Shown here piece by piece: positions 21,859 to 32,788 of a stretch of 64,000 nucleotides of DNA. The stretch covers positions 5,486,001 to 5,550,000 of the forward strand of contig JAWQUS010000009.1 of NCBI GenBank assembly GCA_036365455.1, in the 5' to 3' direction. Under the pieces are notes generated by a model. It was not told the DNA's origin. It made no database searches and saw nothing but the letters and a program-made list of their open reading frames with translations. The translations under genes and the position numbers were made by a program. The DNA comes from Macrosoma leucophasiata. Its lineage: Eukaryota > Arthropoda > Insecta > Lepidoptera > Hedylidae. Every line of letters begins with the position of its first letter. Position 1 is the stretch's first letter.

Positions 21859-23009
21859 ATACCAGAATTATCTAGAAAGAGCCGGATTTTTTCAATTTTA
21901 CAGCCTCGGTGGATTAGTTACAGGTTATAGGTGTACTGATGATATAGCACCACTGACGGAGCTCGAGGCGGAGAGGTTCATTATTTCGCTAATAGGTACC
22001 TACTAATGAAACAGTAATCACACTACACGTTTTAGTCTTAATTACCTTATTTACATAAAAATGTATCATAGAATAACATAAATGACAAACACAACAGACT
22101 ATACAAGGATCAAAAGGTGCCGTTTATTTTTAAAATCCTGACAGAGCGAAACAAATGTTAAAGAAGATGTTACAAACATGATTAAATAGATCTATATGAG
22201 GCTCATATGACGATGTAAATAAAATGAAATTAAGTTGTCGTATTCCAGTTCTATTCGTTTACATATTATTTTCAGAATAAAATATTATTGAAAAAATATT
22301 TTGAAGAATTGAATGATAAGATGAATTAGATGGCCAAAATAAAGGAGCGTAACTTTTTAGGGTTCTCATAGCATACAAGGAACTCTTAAAGTTTCACCAT
22401 GTCCATCCGTCGTCTGTCTATCCGCGGCTCAGCTCGTAGGCTATTATTACATATTATTATAATCAATTTCAAAGCAAAACTACGGTTAAGTGGACTCAAT
22501 AACTTAACGAGTAATTGACTATCATCTTATGTACCTATTTCAAAAAACCTACCCTATATTTTACGCATGTCGCGACACGCAGTTGGCCAGTTTTTTGTGT
22601 TTAATATAATAAATTATGGGTTGTAGATATATACGCTTTTTTACAGAAAAACGCGCAAGTATACCCGTTTTGGTATACTTGCGCCTAAAATGCGCAAAAT
22701 CCCAAAACTACGCATGTAGGATGATTTTGATGGAATGATTTCCCTAAAAGCTGATATAGAAAAAGTTTCCATTTGTTCTGAAGAAAAATTTCAATTTACG
22801 TTTATGACATGAATAAAAGAGCGCCCTGAATTGGAAATTTTCTACCACATCTACTTGTAGAACTGTGTACCTTGTGAACTCAATAATATAAGGAAATACA
22901 AATTAATGATCAAAAGATCTTTCTTTAGTTATTGTTTATGTCACTGGTTTTACTAATGTACTGCACATTGGTAAGTTTAAGCTTGTAAACAATTAAAATT
23001 TGATTAATT
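21859..23009. other. No gene recognised
   Basis: AT-rich. Around 22360-22440 is a diverged reverse copy of the repeat end that carries TTAGGGTTC and GTCCGTC blocks (see 27262-27660). A perfect hairpin lies at 22653-22684. Confidence 0.5.
22653..22684. repeat. Perfect 13-bp hairpin
   Basis: GCGCAAGTATACC, a 6-base loop CGTTTT, then the exact complement GGTATACTTGCGC. The stem holds a 4-bp GC end in otherwise AT-rich DNA. Confidence 0.85.
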
Positions 23010-23215
23010 ACAGGTTTTGGCGTCGAGTCTTATCGACCCCACCCCCAGTGAAGTGGAAGATAATTCTTCCACTACCACTATATCGACCCGCATCCGAGCC
23101 AATCCGCATGCCAAGCTTGGCGTTGAGGACATATCCCTCCTATTGCCATCTTTGGCTTTTCTCCAGCAGTAGACGTCATTTAGCTTATATTATGCTGATG
23201 ATGATGATGAGTCTA
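23010..23215 (+). repeat. RTE-type LINE 3' fragment with GAT tail
   Basis: The sequence ends CCAGCAGTAGACGTCATTT followed by GATGATGATGATGA, the typical 3' end of lepidopteran RTE-like elements. The coding part is too decayed to translate. Confidence 0.55.
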
Positions 23216-23551
23216 CGAGTACAATCTTTTTCCATTTAATAAATATTTGTTGACACTTAAACCTAGATTCATTATTTACCAATCGGTATTTTACTGAACA
23301 ACGAACGTAATGTAGGTTTCGGCAATCGCATTAGACAGATTTCAAGTATCCAGTAATGAATAAATAACTAAATGTACATACCATTACGCTGTCTGATAAG
23401 CCTCTCTGTACTTCTACTTGTATAATATTCTGTTGCTGTGTTAACATTGAATTCCGATCAATTAGAATAGAATATAACATTTAAAATGTTACAAGTGTTT
23501 TAGCTCTTAGAAAAATATTGGCTATATAATTTTCATGCGTAATTTGCGATT

Positions 23552-23798
23552 TTAAATCCCGAATGGGTAAACGCATGCATCCAAGCACACATACTGACAC
23601 CCATGACAAGCCAATTACGATTTGTTCCATTTAATAGGTGGCGAAGCTATTAACTTCTCCAGGCACATTACCCAACTCCAAGGGTGGCACTGGGTAACTA
23701 TCAGAAAATGGAAACATACCAATAGCACTTACCCCAACCCGAGGATCAAAACCAGCCCACCAGCGTAGAAGTAGTGGACTGTTACCACCACGCATCGG
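23552..23798 (-). repeat. SINE A, diverged copy 5
   Basis: Reverse orientation. Body blocks include GGTGGCGAAGCTATTAAC and CTCCAGGCACATTACCCAAC; the head is degenerate near 23790. A short family B head (GGTGATAGAGTTCCAG) follows directly. Confidence 0.65.
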
Positions 23799-23860
23799 TG
23801 ATAGAGTTCCAGCGGTGGAGGTCGAGGCGGTAGGCAGCATTGTGTGCTTGTTTTATTAAT

Positions 23861-24160
23861 TTATTTATGTAATTGTGCAGTTCACATTGATGTTAAGTGA
23901 TTACTGCAGCCTATAGACACACGAAGACCAGAGGTCAAAATGCAGATGCGTTTTCTTACCCGCGACCCCGGAGACCTCAGTTGTGTTGTCTCGGTGATAG
24001 TTATTACGGGGCCATACATTACCACCTGACCGCAACACGATAGTGCTGAACACTATTACTATACCACTATTTATGATATTACTATTTATGCGGCTGATAG
24101 ATTAGGGAATGCGGTAGTGCCTACGCCCACGAGCTCCTTCACTGGAACTCTACCACCAGT
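23861..24160 (-). repeat. Family B repeat, copy 8
   Basis: Reverse orientation, ends ACTCTACCACCAGT. An internal ACTATTTATGATATTACTATTTATG insertion-like stretch lies at about 24057-24090. Confidence 0.8.
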
Positions 24161-24548
24161 AAAAAATTGTTTGACACATCATAGGCGTAACCTGCAAAAA
24201 AAACAAGGGTTTTAGGGTCTATTAGTGCCTGAGAATTGAGTCTATGATAGTAGATAATAAATCTATGATGATTATACTTATAATATTTATCTACATACAA
24301 GTTATAGAGTATTTTTAAAAAGGCTGCAATATCTTTCTTTTGTCAGAGAAAAAAGCGTGGAAATGAAAAGGATTTGCCTCAAATAAACTGTAATTGATAT
24401 GATATTAGACTTTGTTCAAGAATCCTTCCTGGGTTGACAACGGAAATTAAAAAAGGGGTCTTTGAATCCCTGCTGTTGCTAAATACTTAATTTAATACAT
24501 TGAAATAAGAGATCAACAAAGGAAAAAAAAGGTTCCCTTATGAAATAC
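24161..24548. other. No gene recognised
   Basis: AT-rich spacer with no coding or RNA signal. Confidence 0.5.
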
Positions 24549-24640
24549 ATTAATTAACACGTGTGTATGTGTTGTGTGTGTACAACGGCACCCACGACAC
24601 AGATTTATATCTAGTGTGGGACTGTGAGTGTAAGCGTATT
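24549..24640 (+). repeat. SINE C, 3' part only
   Basis: Matches the 3' half of the repeats at 41213 and 53245 (GTGTACAACGGCACCCACGA, GGGACTGTGAGTGTAAGCG). The tRNA-like head is missing. Confidence 0.7.
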
Positions 24641-24739
24641 AATTTATTTATTTATTACACTTACTTTTGAGAATTATGTGTATACCTATTATTATTTTAA
24701 AAAAGATAAATTTTATCAATTTTCAGCATTAACTCTTTT

Positions 24740-25021
24740 ACTGGTGGTAGAGCTCCAGTGACGGAGCTCACGGGCGTAGGCACCACCGCATTACCTAATA
24801 TACTTGCCGCTAAATGATAGTGTTCAGCACTATCGTGTTCCGGTCAGGTGGTAATGTACGGCCCTGTAATTTCCGGCAGGCATAACACCTTAGGCCTCAG
24901 GAGTGGTAACGCATCCCATTTTGACCTTGGTCTTTGTGTAAGTGTCTATAGGCTACAGTCATTACTTAACATCAATGTGAACTGCATGCTTGTTTGCCAC
25001 TTCCATTACATAAAAAAAAAA
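24740..25021 (+). repeat. Family B repeat, copy 9
   Basis: One of the best-preserved copies: ACTGGTGGTAGAGCTCCAGT start, GTGACGGAGCTCACGGGCG, ends CTTCCATTACAT plus an uninterrupted A run of about ten. Confidence 0.9.
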
Positions 25022-25396
25022 TATTATGTTGTTTGGAAATTGAACAAAAAGAATCACTTTATATCGTAACAAATTATGAAAACATAATATTTTCCATCCA
25101 CTTTATTCGTCTATTAAATTTTTAAAACTAAATTTTACTTCCCAATAGCCCATTTGTTTTAATGGTAGGTTACAACAAGATCAATTGAGTTGTAGATTTA
25201 TTTATTTAAATTCCCATAAAAATATAAATTCTATTCAAATGTCTCTGGAACATGAATATAAATTAAATTCTTTATATGGATGTGAATGAATAAACCATAA
25301 CTCATATTTTATTTCCAAAAAGCACACGAACAAATTAAACTCAATAACAGCTGGGTAGTAGGTAATACAATCAACTTATACTCGACATCTCGGCAT
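25022..25396. other. No gene recognised
   Basis: AT-rich spacer. Confidence 0.5.
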
Positions 25397-25485
25397 GAAT
25401 CATCATATCAGCCATAGGACGTCCACTGCTGAACATAGGCCTCCCCCAATGACCTCCATGCCGACCGATCGGAAGCGACGTGCAT
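25397..25485 (-). repeat. RTE-type LINE 3' end
   Basis: CAGCCATAGGACGTCCACTG, then CATAGGCCTCCCCCAATGAC: the reverse complement of the usual end of lepidopteran RTE-like elements. Confidence 0.6.
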
Positions 25486-25581
25486 CCAGCGGGTAGTTTC
25501 AGATTTTTATGGCCTAAACCCCCTCAAGTTTAAAATGCAGACGGCATGAATGAATCAAAATAATCACAATCAAACACTTTA

Positions 25582-25710
25582 ACTGGTGGTAGTGTGCCTA
25601 TGTAGGAGCTCGAGGGCGTAGGCACCGCATTACCACTATCTGCCGCCAAATGGTAGTGTTCAGCACTATCCCGTTCCTATTAGATGGTAATGTATGGCCC
25701 ATTAATGACT
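25582..25710 (+). repeat. Family B repeat, 3'-truncated copy 10
   Basis: The head and GGTAGTGTTCAGCACTATC block are present; the repeat stops after GGTAATGTATGGCCC. Confidence 0.7.
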
Positions 25711-25924
25711 GGCCCTGAATGGCCCTGAACTTTCTTTCTTTCATTCAGTCCTTTTACCTAAAATATTTTACTGACTTGTTAAGTAATTACAGCCGTAAAT
25801 ATTTTTTAGGTTTTGAAAACTATACGATTATGCAAAATTATAATGTATAGATTAATTACTTCATGAAAATTGCGCTACCCGACTACGAGTCCAAGTTTCT
25901 GATTTTCTTTTGTTTTATTATATA

Positions 25925-26587
25925 ATACTAGCTGTGCCCGCAACTTTGTTTGCTTGGAATAGTGGCTTTGGGACTTTGGGCAACGCTTTAGTTAATTTTG
26001 GATCATAAAAACTTTTCGGTAGCTTAAAAATCAACTTTGCAGTAATACTTCTCTGTACACGATATTAGACGTATAGCCATCGGGTATAAAAGCACACAGC
26101 CTGCTAGGATTGCAAAAAAATGCTAATTATGTGTTTAAAAGGCGCATCCATCCTATGCTGAACCGTATTTCCGAAAGGGGGCCATTTTATTTATTTTTAT
26201 TTTTTTATTTTTTTATTTATTTATCACCACAATAACCTTAATAACTACACAGTTTAACATAATAAAAACATAAAAAGTCGTGAGTGATTATTAAAGTAAA
26301 TTGTGGGAGACTGGTGCCTAAACTAAGCAAAGCCTGTATTTCAGGACACCAGCTCTTCCCTCATAAGAAAGGATTACAGAAATTCATGAAGAATACATTG
26401 TGCTAATAATAAGGTAGATTAGGTGGTGGTACATATACAGATGTATACCATTTTTTTTTTTTAAATAGATAAATAAAGTTAAATGTTTCACAAAATAACA
26501 AAGGCTAGTGTATAAATGAGCGCATGCGTGCGTGAATGTATATGTGTGTGTATGCGTGCGAGCGAGAGTGAGTGAGTGAGTGAGTGA

Positions 26588-26649
<62 letters not shown>

Positions 26650-27060
26650 TATTTTACGATACAACTTACGATATAATACGATTTTAAACTTCTATGCACA
26701 GAAAATTATTATAAAGTTTTCTAAAGTTTCGGTCAATAAGTGCTTCTAATAGAGAATAAAAGATAAAAGAAAGATTTATGCATAATATAGGCACTCCGTA
26801 AGAGTCGGCAGAAGAGAAAAATTGAATGTTAACGTTGTGCATTTTTACCCACTAATGCCACCAACACCACCATCGTCACCACCACCATCGTCACCACCAC
26901 CATCGTCACTACCAATACCATCACCACCACCACTGTCACCACTACCACCTCCACCACCGCCACCACTACAATCGCCACCAACGCCATCAACGCCACCACC
27001 ATCACCAAACACCAATGACACAACCGCCACTAAAACCACCACCACCACAACCAATGCCAC
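25925..27060 (+). repeat. Element X (plus copy): interspersed repeat ending in a CCACCN minisatellite
   Basis: Starts CTAGCTGTGCCCGCAACTTT (25928), continues to about 26190, is split by a LINE tail (26186-26690), resumes at about 26700 (rc CGAAACTTTAG) and ends in a CCACCA-rich minisatellite (about 26855-27060). The same parts occur in reverse order and orientation at 36905-36545 and 30552-30060, where a LOA LINE splits them. The translations here (Pro/Ser-rich or Val-rich) come from the minisatellite and are not genes. Confidence 0.7.
26186..26690 (-). mobile_element. LINE 3' end inserted in element X, with GT microsatellite
   Basis: On the minus strand it ends in AAAT/AAAAAT repeats (ATTT-rich at 26186-26222 on the plus strand), as in a CR1/Jockey-type tail. 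It includes a GT run at about 26589-26648. This segment is absent from the other copy of element X, which supports insertion. Confidence 0.6.
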
Positions 27061-27261
27061 CAACGACAACAACGAAATCCGAAAGACGTCCATCCGTCTC
27101 CGCTGGACAAAGCTTTTCCCGAAGATGCTCCTAAAAGTGTTGTGCGTCATAAGGAAAGAATATGTCATAATTGTCAAGCTTGGCATGCTGAATGGTGATC
27201 ATAGCGGCAATTGTTCTATGCCGCGACGCTGCTATGCTGTATGCTTAATGTTACTAACAGA

Positions 27262-27660
27262 GAAAAAACCCGGCCAAGTGCGAGTCGAACTCGTGCACGA
27301 AGGGTTCCGTACAAAAATGGCATAAAAATTAGGTTTGTTAGAAGGTAATATACGACATAAGAACTTAAAATTCTGTGAAAATTTTAAGCGTCTACTTGGT
27401 ACCGTTATTGATATCGAACAAAAAATATACGATAAAAAAACACGTTTATTGTATGCCGCCTTGGATCCCTAAATAGTATTTATTTTTGTCGTTATAGCGG
27501 TAACAGAAATACATAATTTGTGAAAATTTTAGGTTTCTACCTATCACTTTTTGTGTGATACAGCCTGGTGACGGACAGATGGATGGACGGGCAGACAGAC
27601 AGACAGCGGAGGCTTAGTAATAGGGTCCGTTTTTACCTTTTAGATACGACACCCTAAAAA
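27262..27660 (+). repeat. Lepidopteran interspersed repeat with GGTTCCGTAC block
   Basis: Starts near AAACCCGGCCAAGTGCGAGT, continues through GAAGGGTTCCGTAC and ends with a CAGACAGACAGACAG run, TAATAGGGTCCGTTTTTACC and ACACCCTAAAAAA. This pattern is common in lepidopteran genomes; the class is uncertain. Confidence 0.6.
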
Positions 27661-27689
27661 AGACAGAAGATAGATACAGAATAGTTTTG

Positions 27690-28020
27690 AAATGTTCGAT
27701 AATAGGTACATGATTCTTTAAAATGTCGTAACTTTTTTATTTCTGAACCGATTGACATGAAACAAACACTAAATATTAAGTGAAACTTATACCACAATAT
27801 ATTAGTGAAAACTGCTAATCAAATAAGCCGTTTCTGAAATTAGCGTGCACAAACACACAGACAAACAGACATTTTTTCGGGATAAAAAGTACCCAGTGTT
27901 GTGCGCCAAAGGTTAAAGTATAATCATACCAAGTTTCATTGTAATCGGACCGGTAGTTTTTATGTGATGCTTGAACAAACAGACAGACAGACAGACAAAA
28001 AATTTTCTAATCACATATTT
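27690..28020 (+). repeat. RTE/SINE-like fragment with CAGACAGA tail
   Basis: TTTCTGAACCGATTGACATG followed later by GGGATAAAAAGTACCCAGTG and CCAAGTTTCATTGTAATCGG, ending in a CAGACAGACAGACAGAC run. The order is typical of lepidopteran RTE 3' ends. Confidence 0.5.
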
Positions 28021-28378
28021 GTGTTCGATATCGATCTAGTAACATCCCCTGGTATTTATTTTTTCAATATTTTCAATGTACAGAATTTACACTTCTACAG
28101 ATTTATTATAAGTATAGATAAGTTAATTTACGTAAGTTTACTACTGCGAGACTTACATAAAATTAGAACGTTGTTACCTTGTCACTACTGCGTAAACTAA
28201 AACCGAAATAACTTAGTAAGTACACGATAAACCACTTTATAATACAAAGTACTTCTAAAATATTCAACAGAAAATTTAATTTGATGTTAGATCTATAGTT
28301 TCTTGGACAGTTTATAAGGCCTTTGTTATTCTGCGACTTCTGGCTATTCATAATATCCAAAAAAATTGACCTATATAT

Positions 28379-28665
28379 ATTTTTTTTAATGTATTGGAAG
28401 TGGTAAACAAGCATACAGTTCACATTGATGTTAAGTGATGACTGCAGCCTATAGACACCCACACAAAGACCAAGGTCAAAATGCAGATGCGTTACCACTC
28501 CTGAGGCCTAAGGTGTTATGCCTCTGTGCTGGAAATTACAGGGCCCTACATTACCACCTGACCGGAACACGATAGTGCTGAACACTACCATTTAGCGGCA
28601 AGTATATTAGGTAATGCGGTGGTGCCTACGCCCGCGAGCTCCGTCACTGGAGCTCTACCACCGGT
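28379..28665 (-). repeat. Family B repeat, copy 11
   Basis: Full-length reverse copy from a T run to GGAGCTCTACCACCGGT. The 111-codon frame on the minus strand is a shadow of the repeat. Confidence 0.85.
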
Positions 28666-28696
28666 ATAAAATTTACATATTTTGTCATTACATACT

Positions 28697-28774
28697 TATG
28701 TCTCGGTCGGGAATCAAATCCAGAACCTCAGGCTTGACAATAGTACCTGTATCTAATCTACTGTCGAGGCAGTT
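28697..28774 (-). repeat. SINE A head fragment
   Basis: GGTCGGGAATCAAATCCAGAA and CTACTGTCGAGGCAGTTT are the complements of the B-box and A-box regions of SINE A. The body is missing. Confidence 0.6.
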
Positions 28775-28864
28775 TGCTTACAACATCATAATATTTAAAT
28801 AGCACGTTATTCGTGGTGCAGTGTTGCAATAGGCAGTCAATTAGAACACAAGCATAAATAGGAC

Positions 28865-29065
28865 GTCATTTCCATACGTCACTTCGATGACACTCGCCAT
28901 GTACGGGTGCCTTGAGGGAGAGCGGGGCAGCGAGCAACAGGCGCCGGCTGATCAATGAGCTGCCCCCGCTCCCCTGCTGCCTCCCCCTCCCCATGCCCCC
29001 CCTTCCGTTCAACCTGCGCCGCACTTGTTGCGCGCATCCAACTCGCGGACACAATGACACCACGC
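28865..29065. other. GC-rich island, possible promoter or exon
   Basis: About 200 bp with GC content far above its surroundings, including C-rich blocks (CCCCCGCTCCCCTGCTGCC) and several CG dinucleotides (TTGCGCGCATCC). A 65-codon Arg/Gly-rich frame runs on the minus strand without a known domain. It matches no repeat in the window. Confidence 0.35.
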
Positions 29066-29459
29066 GCGAACTAAAATGAGCTTTAAAAGTTAGAATATAA
29101 GAACATCCACTTAAATTTTAACTTTGCATGTTTTGTAATCCGTCGCATTAATGCGGATGCGACGTTACGCGTGCCCTATCGGATTTCTAAAGAATTAGAT
29201 ACGAGGATCTTTTAGGGGTCATAAATTCATGATGGTATGAAAACGTAGTTGGAAGTTGGAAATATCGATATATGTGGCGTGCCTTCGGCCAGTTACCTAC
29301 GTCATAAAGCGTCGGTGCCTGGTGCAATGATTTGTTAGGCGCTCTTCATTCATATGATCGTAAATAGCAATATACCAGTGCAGTTCTAAGCCCCATCATT
29401 TCATGATATTCGCCCGGTCCACTAAGGTCATCACCGAGGTGGTTCAAGTGCTAATGGTC
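29066..29459. other. No gene recognised
   Basis: Mixed sequence without a recognisable gene. Weak SINE A traces follow at 29460-29548. Confidence 0.45.
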
Positions 29460-29639
29460 GGTAAATAGAAAAACAACCAATAGCACTTACTCCTCAACCT
29501 GGACATTGAACCCAATGTTGCAATTGTAACCTGCTACCAAGAGACTATTAACGTCACTAAATTTTTTTTTAATCAAATATTATTATGGTGCAGAGATTAT
29601 TTACATTATTTATTCGTTTTGTCTTCACTAATATTTTAC

Positions 29640-29835
29640 AGAGGAAAGATTTGATATTTTGTTTGTTTGAATTGTATAGGCTCCGAAACTACTGAACCGA
29701 TTTGAAAAATTCCTAGCATAGGTTGCACCAAGATATTTGTCAAAGTTAAGCTATTATTGTAACATTTCGCATCCTTTTCTAACTTAAAGAAATCTGTTAA
29801 AGTGTGAAATGTTACAATAACTTTAACATCAACAA
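29640..29835 (+). repeat. RTE-like fragment with short inverted pair
   Basis: GGCTCCGAAACTACTGAACC is a block of lepidopteran RTE-like repeats. Next to it, TATTGTAACATTTCGCA (29752) and GTGAAATGTTACAATA (29805) form a 15-bp-scale inverted pair. Confidence 0.45.
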
Positions 29836-29879
29836 ATAAGATATTTTTGTTTTATATTATTTCGCATTAACACATGCTT

Positions 29880-30055
29880 GTGAAATATATTTTATTTAAA
29901 GAAAAATGGAAAGAAAAATTTGACTTCAGGCGAGACTCGAACTCGGGGCCTACTGGGAATCTAGTCCAGCCGCTCTTCCAATTGAGCTACTGAAGTCCTG
30001 CCCGATTTGTCAAATCTTTCCTTCATATTTATTGCATTGCTTTATGGTAGCAGCA
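29880..30055 (-). repeat. SINE D (tRNA-headed), copy 1
   Basis: On the minus strand GGACTTCAGTAGCTCAATTG begins a tRNA-like unit: A-box TAGCTCAATTGGAAGAGC, B-box GAGTTCGAGTCTC, and a 3' GAAGTC that pairs with GACTTC over six bases. The flanks (AAAGAAAAATGGAAAGAAAAA and TCTTTCCTTCATAT) recur at 38510-38670. Confidence 0.7.
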
Positions 30056-30059
30056 GCAC

Positions 30060-30552
30060 CATCATATTTCACTAATATATTGTAGTGGTGGCGTTGGTGG
30101 CATTGGGGTCGTTGGTGTCGTTGGTGGCGTAGGTGTGTTGGTGACTCTGGTGGTGGTGTTGGTGGCGTTGGTGGTGGTGGTGGTTTTTAGTGACGATGGA
30201 GGCATTGGTGACGTTGGGGATGTTGTTGGTAGTTTTGGATGCGTTGGTGGCATTGGTTGTGGTAGTGGTGATGGTTTTGGTGGCGTTGGTGTCACCAAAA
30301 CCACCACCCCTTTGGAGGCATTGGTGGCGTAGATGTTTGGTGGTGGCGTTGATGGCGTTGGTGGCATTTATGGTGGTGGCGTTAGTGAAGGTGGTAGTGG
30401 TGACAGTGGTGGTGGTGATGGTGGAGGTGGTGACGATGATGGTGATGGTGGTGGTGGTGTTGGTGGCATTAGTGGTTATAAATGCACAACGTTAGTATTC
30501 AATTTTTCACTTCTGCCGGCTCTTACGGAGTGCATATTTATTATGTATAGAT
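30060..30552 (-). repeat. Element X (minus copy), part 1 with minisatellite
   Basis: GGTGGCGTTGGTGGCATT-type repeats (30083-30475), then the flank GTTAGTATTCAATTTTTCAC, which is the complement of the sequence at 26820-26840. It is continued at 36545-36905 after the LOA insertion. ORFs here are products of the minisatellite. Confidence 0.75.
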
Positions 30553-31441
30553 ATTTATATATTTTGGGGTGTGACGCTGGTACACCTCCTCGTGTGTTGC
30601 ACATCCATTGACCCGGGGTGATTCCTTGGATTGGTCTGGGACTTGGATGTGCAACCGGTGCACTCTGGGCGACGTTTCGCCGGGCGCACTGTGTATGATC
30701 ATGGCGACATTGGATGAGCTCTAATGACGCCATGGCCGGATACAGAAGCGTGAGCGGACGTCGGCGAAGATATCAGCAACATTCGGCGCCCAGTCCCAGG
30801 TGCTGGGTGGTCCCTACCCAAATTCCTGTGTTCCTTAACGTTATGCTGGGAGGCACCAAGCTGATACTGGGACGCCAAGCGCCTCTGGCGCCGGTGACAC
30901 CGGTACGGCACAGTACTCAGACCGGCAGAACAGAGTAGAATCCTTTCCTGTCTATATCCATCAATTACCCAATCCCGTTCCAGTCCTCACACCCCCCCTC
31001 TCCGCTGTGCGATGGAGTGGTCCTGTCGTCACGGGCATGTCATCACAAGGTCGGCTGATGGCGTGTTTTTTTTTTTTTTGTTAAAGACCACCCGCGTGTT
31101 TGTGCCGTGCGCGGGGACCCAGTACGGGGGGATGACGGGATCCTGGTATGCTGAGCCTCTGTTCGACCGACGGGGCAACACGCTACTTTGGCCCGAATTT
31201 CCTCCAACACGGGAGGCCACGATGCAGCCAGTCGTGGTCAATCGGCTGTGGCGTCCGGTCAGACGGTCGCCGGTGAGCTTCCTGATGGGATGGGGTCCGC
31301 AGGCGGTGTCGGTAGGCCTTAGGTCAATTGGCACGCGGTCTCGAGGGCAACGCCCAGAGGGGAGCTAAATCCATCTGATAGCCCTGGTGCTACCGCAGCA
31401 TCCCCATTTGAGGGCTCCATGGAGGGTGGGGAGTCAGGTGG

Positions 31442-32788
31442 ATGATGATTTGTTTTTTGTTAATGATGGATCCTAAACAAATCAAAAAAAAAGGGGGGTG
31501 GACCGACTCGGGACATCCGGTAAAAGGGCCCTCGGGTAAAACCAGGGTTGAAAAGGGGGGAAGCCTGATGTTGGGCAGGCTCCGAGCTGACACCGGGAAG
31601 CCAGGCGCTTCGGCGCCGGTGGACAGGGACGGCATGGTGGCCCGACCGGCTGAAGGTGGACCTATTATGGTTGGTGGGTCCTCGTCTGAGGGTGCGGTGG
31701 TAACCGCTTCTCCCAACGATGGGGCCCCTAGCAAAAAGGCCAACTCACGTAGGCGTAGGGTGAGAAGGCAGACAGGGGCTGCGCGTCGCGACAAAAAAGC
31801 TCATCAGGGAGATACTGGCGCTACGGCTGTCGGGACTTCCAAGAGGCGGCGGGATGTGAGCGAAGAGGGCGGGGGCTATCCTGATTCCAACAAGAAGCGA
31901 GACCTTAGGGATACCTTCAGGGAGACTCTTGTCGGAGTAAGGATGGCGATCGTCCCGGAGCAATATCCTGCTGACTCGATGGCTGAAGAGGATTTTGTGG
32001 CGCTGCAGGCAATGCTATGGGAGAGGCTGATTGCTCAGCCGGATCCGTTGCCAGTTATCATTCTGGGCAATATCATAGCGGGGGCACTGCATGTGCAGTG
32101 TGAAGACCAGCGCTCAGCAACCTGGCTGAGTGCCCAGGATGGCATGTCTATCAAGGGCACTTCGTACAGAGTGGTGAACGCCAAGGACCTGCCCAAACCG
32201 GTGAAGATGGCCTGGAGGACTAGGAATGCCGGCAAACTTGAGCTCGCGTCAGTCCTAGGGGTAATCCAGCGCATCCATCCGAAGGTACAGGCCAAAAAGT
32301 GGAGGGTTGTGGAGACGGTCACCGAGGGAATCAGTGCTCGGCACATTGTCCTGATGGATAAAGTGTCGGCGGATTACATCGCTGAACGTGGCTTCACCCT
32401 CACAACAGGGCTGGACCGCAGCCACTTTAAGCTGCTGTCAGACTCCGGGCCGAGGGGGGAGCCGAGCTCAAAACCTACTGAGTTGGTTCCACAGCCCGGT
32501 CCCTCATCGGCACTGAGGCCCGGGACGGAGGTGAAGGCGGCTGCAGAGCCGGCTGAGGGCGATGCTCTTGCTGCCCTCTTCAAGAGAGCAGCTGCAGTAT
32601 GCGCTGAAGGCGGGTCGGGATCAGGGAAAGAGGAGGCTGAACCACCCCGGGGAAGAGCGACCTCATCGCCGCTGACTACCCAGTCGGGGGCGGTAGAAGA
32701 CGCAAGTGAAGAGGAGCTGGAGGAGGCGACATGTCTTGACGTGAGCGTCACCTCCGCCCTTGAAGATCTTCTGTCGGAGGACCAGTAA
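31442..32788 (+). CDS. LOA LINE ORF1 (gag-like)
   Basis: 448 residues. A Lys/Arg-rich segment at about 101-140 (RRRRVRRQTGAARRDKK) could bind RNA or act as a nuclear signal. It is followed at about 165-330 by the globular region found in LOA-type ORF1 proteins (similar in layout to DUF4780: MAIVPEQYP, then WLSAQDG, then a Trp-containing end). The C-terminal quarter is acidic and Ser/Pro-rich. No CCHC knuckles are visible. The start could be 31442 or the Met-Met pair at 31463. It ends at TAA inside the ORF2 overlap. It probably packages element RNA. Confidence 0.75.
   Translation: MMICFLLMMDPKQIKKKGGWTDSGHPVKGPSGKTRVEKGGSLMLGRLRADTGKPGASAPVDRDGMVARPAEGGPIMVGGSSSEGAVVTASPNDGAPSKKANSRRRRVRRQTGAARRDKKAHQGDTGATAVGTSKRRRDVSEEGGGYPDSNKKRDLRDTFRETLVGVRMAIVPEQYPADSMAEEDFVALQAMLWERLIAQPDPLPVIILGNIIAGALHVQCEDQRSATWLSAQDGMSIKGTSYRVVNAKDLPKPVKMAWRTRNAGKLELASVLGVIQRIHPKVQAKKWRVVETVTEGISARHIVLMDKVSADYIAERGFTLTTGLDRSHFKLLSDSGPRGEPSSKPTELVPQPGPSSALRPGTEVKAAAEPAEGDALAALFKRAAAVCAEGGSGSGKEEAEPPRGRATSSPLTTQSGAVEDASEEELEEATCLDVSVTSALEDLLSEDQ

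Noticed and set aside
26822..27325. 167-codon Pro/Ser-rich protein
   Set aside because: Most of it translates the CCACCN minisatellite of element X; the rest has no domain.
30062..30495. Several Val/Gly- or Pro/Thr-rich ORFs on both strands
   Set aside because: Products of the same minisatellite in all frames.
31012..31368. 118-codon ORF in the LOA 5' region
   Set aside because: It lies in the 5' UTR upstream of ORF1, contains a homopolymer run and has no domain.
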